From Nostoc sp. ATCC 43529 (GTDB taxonomy: Bacteria; Cyanobacteriota; Cyanobacteriia; Cyanobacteriales; Nostocaceae), in the NCBI GenBank assembly GCA_003326205.1, contig LWTK01000011.1:1-64000 (forward strand): a DNA stretch of 64,000 nt, in the 5' to 3' direction. Below, one piece after another: positions 1-7,656 of this stretch (position 1 is the first letter of the stretch; each line of letters opens with the position of its first letter). Under the pieces are notes generated by a model. That model searched no databases. It had not been told where the DNA came from and saw only the letters and a program-made list of their open reading frames with translations. The position numbers and the translations under genes were made by a program.

Positions 1-91
1 CTAAATGGTCTATGTTCTGAATTTCAATGTCTTTGCGATTCAAAATCACAACAGTATTCTCCACGACTTCTGTTGCAATTCTCTCATTCAT
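1..91 (-). CDS. Possible 5' end of an unknown gene leaving the window
   Basis: On the minus strand an ATG at 91 opens a frame that stays open to the window edge (about 30 codons, starting MNERIATEVVENT). The frame is also open upstream of the ATG for some 28 codons, to a stop near 177, without another ATG, so this could be an internal piece of a decayed gene. No family is recognised. The call rests only on an open frame with protein-like composition. Confidence 0.3.
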   Translation of the reverse strand, partial: MNERIATEVVENTVVILNRKDIEIQNIDHL

Positions 92-501
92 CTTTTTGTT
101 ATCAATTAATTTTTTTGCACTATGAAGTTTTTCCTTTTTTCTGTCTTCATCACAAAATTTCCTCTTCTCGCCAAATTAAGATACTTAATACTACTTATTC
201 TCATTAATTCTCTGGAATTTTGAATCTAACTTAGTTCTTATGTACTACTATGTCAGCTTTTTGTTGATGTGTGACAGTTAGGGTGCGGAAGGTAGGTTAA
301 ACTGGTATTATGCCAAAAATCCCCGACTGCGTAGGCATCGCTCTCTATGTGAAGTTGGTCGTCAAAAGCTTGAAACGACCAAATTCCGTTAATACACAAG
401 ATAGTATTTTTGCGAGCGTGCGTAAGTTCTAGTTATTTATCAGGAATTAGGTACTACCCGAATGAATATAAATATATGTGTATTCATGAGAGTTACCGAC
501 T
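92..501. other. Gene-free stretch
   Basis: No convincing gene is seen. Around 318-345 there is a fragment with the words ccccgactgcgtaggcatcg, similar to short dispersed cyanobacterial repeats also seen near 3930-3960 and 54590. The stretch is otherwise AT-rich. Confidence 0.4.
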
Positions 502-1521
502 ATGAGCGTGCAAGAACCTCTGAATGGCTGGAACACAAAGCGTAAGCTACTAATAATAGTGCTAGCTATTGCTGGAGCTATTGCAGTTCTTCCTGTATTG
601 TACCGAGTGAATTGGGTTGGATTCGGTGCCGACTCTAATAAATCAGTAACTGTAGAAGAGGTAATTAATCCTAGAGATGGAAAAATTGTTAAACTTACAA
701 AAACTACTGAGCATTTTCAATCAGGTAAAACACTTTGGGACTGGTTAGGGCTGGCTGGTACACTTGCGATTCCAATTGTGTTGTACCAATTTCAGCGTAG
801 TGAAAAACAACAAGTTGATATTACTTCTCGTGAAGAAGCGATGCTGGCTTACTTCAAACATATTTCAGAACTACTTATAGATAAAGAACTAAAACTGTTA
901 ATTACTAAAAAACAAGAAGATACGAATTTCAAAGACCCTAAACTAAATGCATTACTAGACGCAGCGCGCGCGTGTACTTTATCAATACTACGCAGGCTAG
1001 ATAAAGACGGAGAACGCAAAGGACGCATCATTCGATTTCTAAGTGACGCAGGATTGATAGGTGAGTTGAATTTAGAACAGGCTGAATTGACTAATGCCAA
1101 CTTAAATAATGTTAAACTCAAGGGTGCTAAATTAGGTTACGCAAAATTAAGTAACGCTAACTTAAGTCTTACCGATCCACGCATTATAAAAAGAATCAAG
1201 AAAGCATTACCAACATTATCAGGTTGTGTTGATGCTGAAGTTCTGCTATACTGCGCTGACTTACAAAATGCCGACTTGAGCGGACGCTTTTTGCCTAGTG
1301 CTTGCTTCAAAAGTGCTATTCTTAAAAATGCCATTCTTAAAAATACTGACTTAAGTAATGCCGACCTTAGCAATGCCGATCTGCGTAACACCGATTTAAC
1401 AGATGCGAACTTAAATGGTACTGATTTAACTGATGCCGACTTGACAGGTGCTATCTTACCAGATGGTAACAAGTATGAATTGAGACAACAGCTTAAACAA
1501 TTTGGAGTTGGTAACTGTTAA
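502..1521 (+). CDS. Membrane-anchored pentapeptide repeat protein
   Basis: 339 residues. A hydrophobic segment lies at about 15-34 and a second at about 80-97, followed by a helical soluble region (105-185). Two blocks of A(D/N)LxN-type pentapeptide repeats follow, at about 188-223 and 250-320; these should form a right-handed beta-helix. A loop containing two Cys (242 and 251) separates the blocks. Proteins with this plan are numerous in Nostoc-type genomes and their biochemical role is not established; a structural or protein-protein scaffold is the usual inference. The start ATG has a weak gagag upstream. The gene stands alone ahead of a small zinc-ribbon gene on the same strand. Confidence 0.8.
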   Translation: MSVQEPLNGWNTKRKLLIIVLAIAGAIAVLPVLYRVNWVGFGADSNKSVTVEEVINPRDGKIVKLTKTTEHFQSGKTLWDWLGLAGTLAIPIVLYQFQRSEKQQVDITSREEAMLAYFKHISELLIDKELKLLITKKQEDTNFKDPKLNALLDAARACTLSILRRLDKDGERKGRIIRFLSDAGLIGELNLEQAELTNANLNNVKLKGAKLGYAKLSNANLSLTDPRIIKRIKKALPTLSGCVDAEVLLYCADLQNADLSGRFLPSACFKSAILKNAILKNTDLSNADLSNADLRNTDLTDANLNGTDLTDADLTGAILPDGNKYELRQQLKQFGVGNC

Positions 1522-1628
1522 AAGTAAATCAAAATTACTCCTCGGTCAGTAATGCAGTTTTGATACTTCTTAGAGGAAAAGTTGCACTCAGTCGAGCGAT
1601 CGCTGTTTTGTGGCAATACACTGGTACT

Positions 1629-1985
1629 ATGCCGAAATTACCAGAGTGCGATCGCTGCCTTCTCTACTCACACGATCCTCACCTCGTCTGTGCCGTTCAC
1701 CCAGCAGGGCCACAGGCAGATAGTTGTTTGGACTTTCGAGAAGACCCCAACGCCGAGCCGCTAGAACTGTGGGAACCAGAGGGGGCCACTTATTACAATG
1801 GTGAGTTGATTGTGCAGCCCCGCCAGAGATGGACACCAGAGGAACAGTTAGAACTCATCGACACTCACCCAATGTTTACTGGCAAATGCCCTCAGTGCGG
1901 GTATGAGTTTGACCGGGACTGGTCAGCGCGTGTTCACTGGGATTGCCCAAACTCAGAGTGTGGGTGGATGGATGATAGCGTGTAG
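1629..1985 (+). CDS. Small protein with two Cys-pair zinc-binding sites
   Basis: 118 residues from the ATG at 1629. The frame is open 23 codons further upstream (GTG at 1560), but that extension looks non-coding. The N-terminus has CDRC (Cys 6 and 9), further Cys at about 22 and 33, and the C-terminal third has CPQCGYEFD followed by WDCPNSECGW, the layout of a zinc ribbon. An acidic Trp/Pro-rich linker joins them. The function is unknown. The arrangement suggests a small nucleic-acid or protein-binding module. It follows the pentapeptide gene by about 110 nt. Confidence 0.65.
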   Translation: MPKLPECDRCLLYSHDPHLVCAVHPAGPQADSCLDFREDPNAEPLELWEPEGATYYNGELIVQPRQRWTPEEQLELIDTHPMFTGKCPQCGYEFDRDWSARVHWDCPNSECGWMDDSV

Positions 1986-2009
1986 GGCAATTTCTTTAAA
2001 TATTCCTCC

Positions 2010-2414
2010 TCAAACTTGGCTTAACTCACGAGAGTAAAGTTCATCAGACACTTCTTTAAGTTCTGGTTCAACCACTGTCAAATGTTGCTCTAAAATTGCC
2101 AAATTACGAATATTAGATTTATAAAAAGCATCAAACAAATCACCTACAAGAGGCACAGTACCCACGACTGTTTCTAAACCAACATTAAAAATCATTTTGG
2201 CTAAATCTTGGCGTGGAATGCCAAACCGAGTAGCTAAAAATATGATGTAAGCTGAAAACGCTGTACTGATTAAATCACCAGCACCAGGAACTAAACCGAT
2301 AATTGGGTCTATTCCAATGCGAAAACCTGTTAGAGGGATGCGTATTGATGTATCCATCAAGCGGCTGAGTTTACGGATGCGATTTAGAGTAGCAAGGCGT
2401 TTGGCAGCGTCCAT
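2010..2414 (-). CDS. DUF4112 family membrane protein
   Basis: 134 residues. The central part, with IGIDPIIGLVPGAGDLIST and a second GTVPLVGDLFDAFYKSN element, is the typical DUF4112 pattern: two hydrophobic hairpin-like segments (about 34-62 and 78-96) separated by a short charged stretch. The family is common in cyanobacteria and proteobacteria and is of unknown function, presumably an inner-membrane protein. The gene is convergent with the zinc-ribbon gene (24 nt gap) and divergent from nuiA. Confidence 0.85.
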   Translation of the reverse strand: MDAAKRLATLNRIRKLSRLMDTSIRIPLTGFRIGIDPIIGLVPGAGDLISTAFSAYIIFLATRFGIPRQDLAKMIFNVGLETVVGTVPLVGDLFDAFYKSNIRNLAILEQHLTVVEPELKEVSDELYSRELSQV

Positions 2415-2565
2415 AATTTACGAGATTTACACTACTCTTAAATTGCACCATTTTTAGTTATTTGTCTTGTACCGTTAGAAATAACAAGTATGAATAAAAA
2501 TCCTGACGAATGCCCAGAAAGCAGATAGATGATACAGTTTCTTGCGTTCGCTATATTAAGTGCTT

Positions 2566-2973
2566 ATGACTAAAACTAATTCACAAATTCTCGACCAGCT
2601 TCGTACAGCAGCTGATGGTTTACTCATGATGAGTGAGTCAGAGTACCCGTTTGAAGCTTTTTTGTGGTCAGATGTTGCAACCCCTACAACACCCCAAAAA
2701 GTCGTACAACAGACAGGTCATTCTCAAGATACACCCATTAAAATTGTGGGGGTTGAGGATTTTTTTCAAGTGGCAACGACAGAAGAAGATTGGCATGAGG
2801 AAGAAGAGAAAACAACCGTCAAACGATTTCAAACTCTTGTGCAGACACTCAAAGAAAACCTGAGCAATCTACAGGTGTATCGCCTTGGGGAAATAGAGAT
2901 TGATGTCTATGTTATTGGTCAAACTCCATCGGGAGACAGCATCGGACTGTCCACAAAAGTTGTAGAAACTTGA
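2566..2973 (+). CDS. nuiA: Nuclease A inhibitor (NuiA) family protein
   Basis: 135 residues from the ATG at 2566; a GTG two codons upstream is less likely. The whole protein reads like Anabaena NuiA, the tight-binding polypeptide inhibitor of the sugar-non-specific nuclease NucA: it has the SESEYPFE, QQTGH and YRLGEIEIDVYVIG blocks and ends KVVET. NuiA is an acidic alpha/beta protein that plugs the NucA active site through its C-terminal residues and the catalytic metal; the ET end is intact here. It faces the nucA-like gene tail-to-tail with 5 nt between them, which supports a matched nuclease-immunity pair. Confidence 0.93.
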   Translation: MTKTNSQILDQLRTAADGLLMMSESEYPFEAFLWSDVATPTTPQKVVQQTGHSQDTPIKIVGVEDFFQVATTEEDWHEEEEKTTVKRFQTLVQTLKENLSNLQVYRLGEIEIDVYVIGQTPSGDSIGLSTKVVET

Positions 2974-2978
2974 GTTGT

Positions 2979-3842
2979 TTACAAATTATCTACTTGACTT
3001 TCAATAACTTCCTGAATATTTGGAGAAACCTCAGAGATAAAATCATAACCTGTGAGTTTTTCTAATTCATCAACACTGACTTTATAAGCTCTCCAATCGT
3101 TGTTGATTTCTTGTTCGTTCGGGATGTTAACTGCAATAACGCGAGTGCTGGCGGTGATACCATCAAGTCCAGAGTCTGGGGTGTCTAGTACGACAACTAT
3201 CTTCCAAGTTGATTGGGGAACTGTCACTTTACCTTTTAGGGGTTCGCCTTGACTGCCAAAAGGCCCAGCTACGATATGCAGTTCCTTACCTTGGCTTACC
3301 AGTCCTCGACAATAGTCTTCTAAATTCCCCCAAGTGTTCCGGTTGTTGTCCGGTGTCTGGGGCATCATGTTGGTCATTAAAAAGGTGGCGGTGTTATCCT
3401 CTATCGTCTTAGTGCGATCGCCCGATGGTGCAATATGCCCTCTGTCATATCCTGAAGCAGAGTACATAGAAGGAGTCACCCTTAACAAACCAGCAGGCAA
3501 AGTGCTATCAGGACGAAAGTTATTTTGGCGCTCTGCGTCCCCTAGCCATGACTTATTTAACTGCCAAGCTACCCAGTTGGCCGTTCCCTTACTGTTGTTG
3601 TAAGAGAGCGCATACTGGTTTTTTACCATGAGGTAATTATCTGGAGTAATGCTCGTTGGAGTTGCGCCGCTGGGATTGCCTAACAGCAGGTGAGGGCTTA
3701 TTGAGGTAGGTACAATCGGCGTTGGCTGTAATGGTTTTTCTGTTATTGATGTTTGCGACTGGGTTAGTGCTGGTGAGCATCCCAACAGAGCAATTAGCCC
3801 TGTGGCAACAGCCAAAGCCTGAAAACGACTGATTAAGCGCAT
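2979..3842 (-). CDS. nucA: Secreted DNA/RNA non-specific endonuclease (NucA)
   Basis: 287 residues. The N-terminus is a lipoprotein-type signal peptide with lipobox LLGC (Cys 22), followed by a Thr/Pro/Ser-rich linker to about 65. The beta-beta-alpha-metal nuclease domain has DRGH (133-136, His 136 the general base), Asn 167 in NNRNTW as the expected Mg2+ ligand and Glu 175. These match the NucA/Serratia nuclease family, which cuts DNA and RNA without sequence preference. Anabaena NucA is secreted; the lipobox suggests this copy may be tethered to a membrane. It converges with nuiA, its likely cytoplasmic inhibitor, which would protect the cell from unexported enzyme. Confidence 0.93.
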   Translation of the reverse strand: MRLISRFQALAVATGLIALLGCSPALTQSQTSITEKPLQPTPIVPTSISPHLLLGNPSGATPTSITPDNYLMVKNQYALSYNNSKGTANWVAWQLNKSWLGDAERQNNFRPDSTLPAGLLRVTPSMYSASGYDRGHIAPSGDRTKTIEDNTATFLMTNMMPQTPDNNRNTWGNLEDYCRGLVSQGKELHIVAGPFGSQGEPLKGKVTVPQSTWKIVVVLDTPDSGLDGITASTRVIAVNIPNEQEINNDWRAYKVSVDELEKLTGYDFISEVSPNIQEVIESQVDNL

Positions 3843-3846
3843 AAAG

Positions 3847-4035
3847 TTAAGTTTGAATACTATCGTAGGCTAAATTAATCATCACCATTTTGGAAGAGAT
3901 TTCCAGATTTTGACTATAAGTTTGACTATAAGAGCGTAGCTTGCTGCCGTAGGCATTGCTGTTTTTGGCTGAGTTGCTGCATTCATCAAATCGGGACTTG
4001 GAATCTTTGTTAGGTAATTTGGATAATCTTGTCAT
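3847..4035 (-). CDS. Doubtful small ORF containing a dispersed repeat
   Basis: A 62-codon minus-strand frame beginning MTRLSKLPNKDSKS. Its middle (NAYGSKLRSYSQ) is encoded by gtag-cttgctgccgtaggca, a short sequence scattered in many Nostoc spacers, so the frame is partly repeat-derived. It lies 4 nt upstream of the nucA start codon, in the same orientation, where a leader would be. It may be non-coding. Confidence 0.25.
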   Translation of the reverse strand: MTRLSKLPNKDSKSRFDECSNSAKNSNAYGSKLRSYSQTYSQNLEISSKMVMINLAYDSIQT

Positions 4036-4154
4036 TACTCAACACACAAGGGACTAACAAGCTGTTTGTGCGATCGGCTCGCCTTGCTGGAGTGCGATCG
4101 CATCTTCTGTTTGACTGGGAATCCTAAGAATGAAGGGATTGCTGGTCAAGCTGC

Positions 4155-5012
4155 ATGGAATGGAAAGATTGGTCAAGCGTTGCATTTACCGAACGGCATT
4201 GTCTATCATCATGTTCGGGAGTTTATGTGGTAGTAGATGCAAATGACTGTGTTTGGTATGTTGGGCAAGCTGCTAATATTAAAGCTCGTTGGGCTGGCAA
4301 AACACATCATCGCTATCCACAATTGATTCGCTCCAATAAAAAACGCTCTTATAGAATCTATTGGAAAGAACTTTCAGTTGATTTGTTGATTGAAAAAGAG
4401 AAGTATTATATTCAAATCCTTAACCCCGAACTCAATGGTTGTAAAGTCAAAAAGTATTTGCCTAAACAGCCACAAGTTGAACGGGAAATCAAAGCTTTAT
4501 TAAAAGTATTAAATAATCCCACATACTTGTTTCCTGTAGTTCGTTCCGTAGTTGCTGGCGGCTATGAAGATAATGGCGGTATTCACTGCATAATTATATT
4601 AATCAACGCCAATGATACAAGACTATTATTTCAGTCGATGCAAAAAAGACATCCTCCCAAAGTAAAGAATGCTTGGGGCTTGTATAAGTCATACTGTGGC
4701 AAAAACGAGCAACTTTATCAATCCAGTTCGGTAATAGCGTATAGTTTTTTTAACTATAGATTTGAGTTTCTTGAATTACCAAATATCATATTATACTTAG
4801 AAGAACATTTAAGCATCTGCGAACGTTATGTAAATATTATCGAAATGCTTGGTGTTAAAGTTAAAGCTTTTAAATATTTAGATATATTCAACGAATTACC
4901 AATTGAAGATGAATATATATGTACTAATTCTGAAGGGAAGAAATGCCTGACAAATTTAGATTACCTAAAATACCGCCACCATGCTATCAAACGTTTAGAG
5001 CAGAATGATTAG
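4155..5012 (+). CDS. GIY-YIG nuclease-superfamily protein
   Basis: 285 residues. The first 95 residues carry the GIY-YIG fold signature: GVY (22-24), WYVG (34-37), Arg 45, His 51/52, and Glu 82 nine residues ahead of P91 in ILNPELN. All the catalytic positions seen in UvrC and homing-type GIY-YIG nucleases are therefore present. The C-terminal 190 residues are unrecognised and hydrophobic-patterned, perhaps a target-recognition or partner domain. It lies alone between nucA and a small gene. It could be a solitary nuclease of a restriction or mobile system; the DNA target is unknown. Confidence 0.75.
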   Translation: MEWKDWSSVAFTERHCLSSCSGVYVVVDANDCVWYVGQAANIKARWAGKTHHRYPQLIRSNKKRSYRIYWKELSVDLLIEKEKYYIQILNPELNGCKVKKYLPKQPQVEREIKALLKVLNNPTYLFPVVRSVVAGGYEDNGGIHCIIILINANDTRLLFQSMQKRHPPKVKNAWGLYKSYCGKNEQLYQSSSVIAYSFFNYRFEFLELPNIILYLEEHLSICERYVNIIEMLGVKVKAFKYLDIFNELPIEDEYICTNSEGKKCLTNLDYLKYRHHAIKRLEQND

Positions 5013-5240
5013 TCTGCATATTGTAGTTTAAGACTGATTTGTACAACAGAAAAGTATTAAAATTTTAAGAACTTCCAGAACTTGAACTGACGATGACGTT
5101 TAACCATTCTCTGTACCCAGATAATTGGTCATAAATTGCCACTGCAATTAAGCTTGAAGCTGGGCTGGGTGGCCTATTGTATATCATTAGGGTGGTAAAT
5201 CTAATGTTTCACTAGGGCAGTTGTCTTTGTTGTAGGTAGT

Positions 5241-5450
5241 ATGGACGATGTTCAAGAACTAATCGCTATCAAAGAAGAACTGGAGCGAATTGGCGATCGC
5301 CTCAGAAAGATTTTTCCGCCAAATCATCCCCAATTTGACAGCGTGTTTGAAGACCTGGGCGCGGCTGGATATTACATTCGTGAGGCTGGTGATCGTCTGG
5401 AATCGACTCTCAAAACCGTGCAAGGTGATGAAGAAACTGAGATTGAATAA
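5241..5450 (+). CDS. Small conserved-looking acidic helical protein
   Basis: 69 residues, starting MDDVQELIAIKEELERIGDRL, with a heptad-like pattern throughout and an acidic tail. Such short helical proteins are frequent in cyanobacterial genomes and have no assigned function. The ATG follows gtaggtagt. It lies 118 nt upstream of the large pentapeptide gene and might be co-transcribed with it. Confidence 0.55.
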   Translation: MDDVQELIAIKEELERIGDRLRKIFPPNHPQFDSVFEDLGAAGYYIREAGDRLESTLKTVQGDEETEIE

Positions 5451-5568
5451 ATCCAACGCCTACTACAACGCATATTCAACACTAATAAGGTTTTTTGCTC
5501 CAAAATCTGGAATCTTGGATACCCAATCTGTATAACAATGTAAATCAAGACACCTTGCTTTAAAAACT

Positions 5569-7584
5569 ATGCCCAAGGACTTCTCAGGTCAAAATCTCCG
5601 TGGGCGCTCCTTCAAAGGACAAAACCTTGAGGGGGCAAACTTTAGCTATGCGGACATTCGAGGAGCAAACTTCAGCGGTGCTAACCTGACAGGTGCAAAC
5701 TTTAGCCATGCCAAAGCGGGACTACAACGACGTTGGGCAATTGGTTTAGTTATTATCTCATTCTTATTGTCGGGACTGTCAGGATTTCTCTGGGCTGTCA
5801 ATGGTTACTTAGTGTCGCTGATATTTAGCTCATCCAGTGAGGATCGGATTGCGGGCTGGGTTGCTTTAATCACATTGATTGCCTTTTTCTCCATCACAAT
5901 TCGCCAAGGAATAATAGCTGCTTTAGGAGCCGTAGCCTTCGCCGTAGCCTGCGCCGTAGCCTTCGCCGGAGCCTTTGCCGTAGCCGTAAAAGGAGGCGGA
6001 GCCGTAGCCGGAGCCGGAACTATAGCCGGAGCCGTAACCGTAGCCGTAGCCGGAACCGTAGCCTTCGCCGTAGCCTTCGCCGTAGCCTTCGCCGTAGCTG
6101 GAGGCGGAGCCTTCGCTGTAGCCTTTGCCGTAGCCTTCGCCGGAGCCGGAGTCTTCGCCGTAGCCGGAGCCGGAAACTTCGCCGTAGCCTTCGCCGTAGC
6201 CTTCGCCGTAGCCGGAACGTTATTTAGTATCTACATCAGCTGGCGAGCTATGAAAGGAGATCAAAAACACTCCTTAATTCGTAATATTGTGATCGCTTTT
6301 GCTGCAATAGGAGGTACAAGTTTTCGTGGGGATAACTTAACCAATGCTGATTTTTCCCAAGCTACGCTCAAAAGTACAGATTTCCGAAACAGTATTCTTA
6401 TGTGTAGCCATTGGCATCAAGCCAAAATGCTTGACCGTGTTCGCCCAGGCTTAACTTATCTTCAAAATTCACAAGTACGTCAACTGCTGGTTACAGGACA
6501 GGGACAAGATAAAAACTTTGACCGTCAAAACCTGCGCGGTATCAACTTACAAACAGCAAACTTAGCAGATGCTAGTTTTATTGGTGCTGACCTCAGCGAA
6601 GCGAATTTACAAGATGCCGATTTATCTAGAGCAAAATTCAAGCAAACGCAACTAGATGGCACAGATTTAACAGGTGCAACTCTCACCGGAGCTTTCATTG
6701 AAGATTGGGGCATTACAAATACAACTAAATTGCATGGGGCGAGATGTGAATATGTCTTCATGCGCTTACCCACTAAAGAAAACCCCGACCCACTTCGCAA
6801 ACCTGATAATCACAAGGAAGTTTTTGCAGATGGGGAGTTTGGTGATTTCATTAAACCCATCTTTGACACCCTTGACCTTTACCATAACCAAGGTGTTGAC
6901 CCCAGAGCGATCGCAATTTCCTTTAAGCAGTTAGCAGAGAATCACCCTGATGCCGAATTAGAAATTGTGGCGATGGAGAAACGGGGACAGGATAAGTTTT
7001 TGCTTCGTGCTAAAACGGCGGCTACGGCTGACAAGTCTGAACTTAGTGCAGAATATTTTGACACTTACAATGAAATAAAAGCTTTACCAGAGCAAGAAAT
7101 TAAATTATTGTTAGCAGAAAAAGATATTCAAATCCGTAGATTAGAAAATATGGTGATGACGGCGCTAGAGCGCCCTAGCTTTTATGCAAATAACTCTATC
7201 ATTCAAGGAGATACAAAAATGACTGGCGATCGCAATATCAACACAGGTGGCGGCAACTATAACGAACGCATTGAACGCGATTATATTCAAGGTAATTACT
7301 ACGCGGCTGGACAACCGCAGAGCCTTGCTGAAGCTGCTGCTGAGATTCAGGAATTACTAAAACAATTAGAACAAACTTATCCTACCACTACTACATCACA
7401 ACAAATGGTAGTAGCAGCAGAAGCCATAAACCGCATTGAAAGCAACCCAACATTGAAAAAACGAGTAATAAATGCTGTTAAGGAAGGTGGCTTGGCTGCA
7501 TTTGAGAAAGCTATTGATAACCCAGCAGGTGCTTTTATTGTGGGCGCTATTAAAGGCTGGCAGGAAGTAGAAGCAGAAGATTAA
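5569..7584 (+). CDS. Pentapeptide/Ala-Val-Phe repeat membrane protein with C-terminal GNYN-motif domain
   Basis: 671 residues. In order: pentapeptide repeats (about 6-47); hydrophobic segments (about 52-83 and 92-118); an alternating Ala-x tract with x = Val, Phe or Gly (121-216) encoded by a 288-bp hexanucleotide array; a further short hydrophobic stretch; pentapeptide repeats (about 252-275 and 318-372); a helical middle domain with a coiled coil (about 510-535); then the motif INTGGGNYNERI (557-568) with YIQGN just after it; and a roughly 95-residue helical tail. The tail and motif are nearly the same as in the small minus-strand gene at 9847. The next gene begins with the same motif. The function is unknown. 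The layout suggests a membrane-anchored receptor or effector that meets its partners through the shared motif. Confidence 0.8.
   Translation: MPKDFSGQNLRGRSFKGQNLEGANFSYADIRGANFSGANLTGANFSHAKAGLQRRWAIGLVIISFLLSGLSGFLWAVNGYLVSLIFSSSSEDRIAGWVALITLIAFFSITIRQGIIAALGAVAFAVACAVAFAGAFAVAVKGGGAVAGAGTIAGAVTVAVAGTVAFAVAFAVAFAVAGGGAFAVAFAVAFAGAGVFAVAGAGNFAVAFAVAFAVAGTLFSIYISWRAMKGDQKHSLIRNIVIAFAAIGGTSFRGDNLTNADFSQATLKSTDFRNSILMCSHWHQAKMLDRVRPGLTYLQNSQVRQLLVTGQGQDKNFDRQNLRGINLQTANLADASFIGADLSEANLQDADLSRAKFKQTQLDGTDLTGATLTGAFIEDWGITNTTKLHGARCEYVFMRLPTKENPDPLRKPDNHKEVFADGEFGDFIKPIFDTLDLYHNQGVDPRAIAISFKQLAENHPDAELEIVAMEKRGQDKFLLRAKTAATADKSELSAEYFDTYNEIKALPEQEIKLLLAEKDIQIRRLENMVMTALERPSFYANNSIIQGDTKMTGDRNINTGGGNYNERIERDYIQGNYYAAGQPQSLAEAAAEIQELLKQLEQTYPTTTTSQQMVVAAEAINRIESNPTLKKRVINAVKEGGLAAFEKAIDNPAGAFIVGAIKGWQEVEAED
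5929..6216 (+). repeat. Hexanucleotide array GCC-GTA/TTC/GGA inside a gene
   Basis: Forty-eight degenerate copies of a six-base unit (GCC followed mostly by GTA, TTC or GGA, with a few GTC, ACT, AAC) encode alternating Ala-Val, Ala-Phe and Ala-Gly. The period of six keeps the frame whatever the copy number, so slippage would change only the length of the tract. Confidence 0.85.
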
Positions 7585-7656
7585 GGAAACAGAATTGATA
7601 GACTTCTAAGTTTATAGTTTGCCAATCCATAGATTTAATAATTAGCTCATATAACA

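Noticed and set aside
1582..1764. Alternative frame over the zinc-ribbon gene
   Set aside because: It lacks the Cys pairs and overlaps the coding frame.
5259..5535. Two further frames overlapping the small helical gene at 5,241
   Set aside because: They lack a ribosome site, and the 69-residue frame has the more regular helical pattern.
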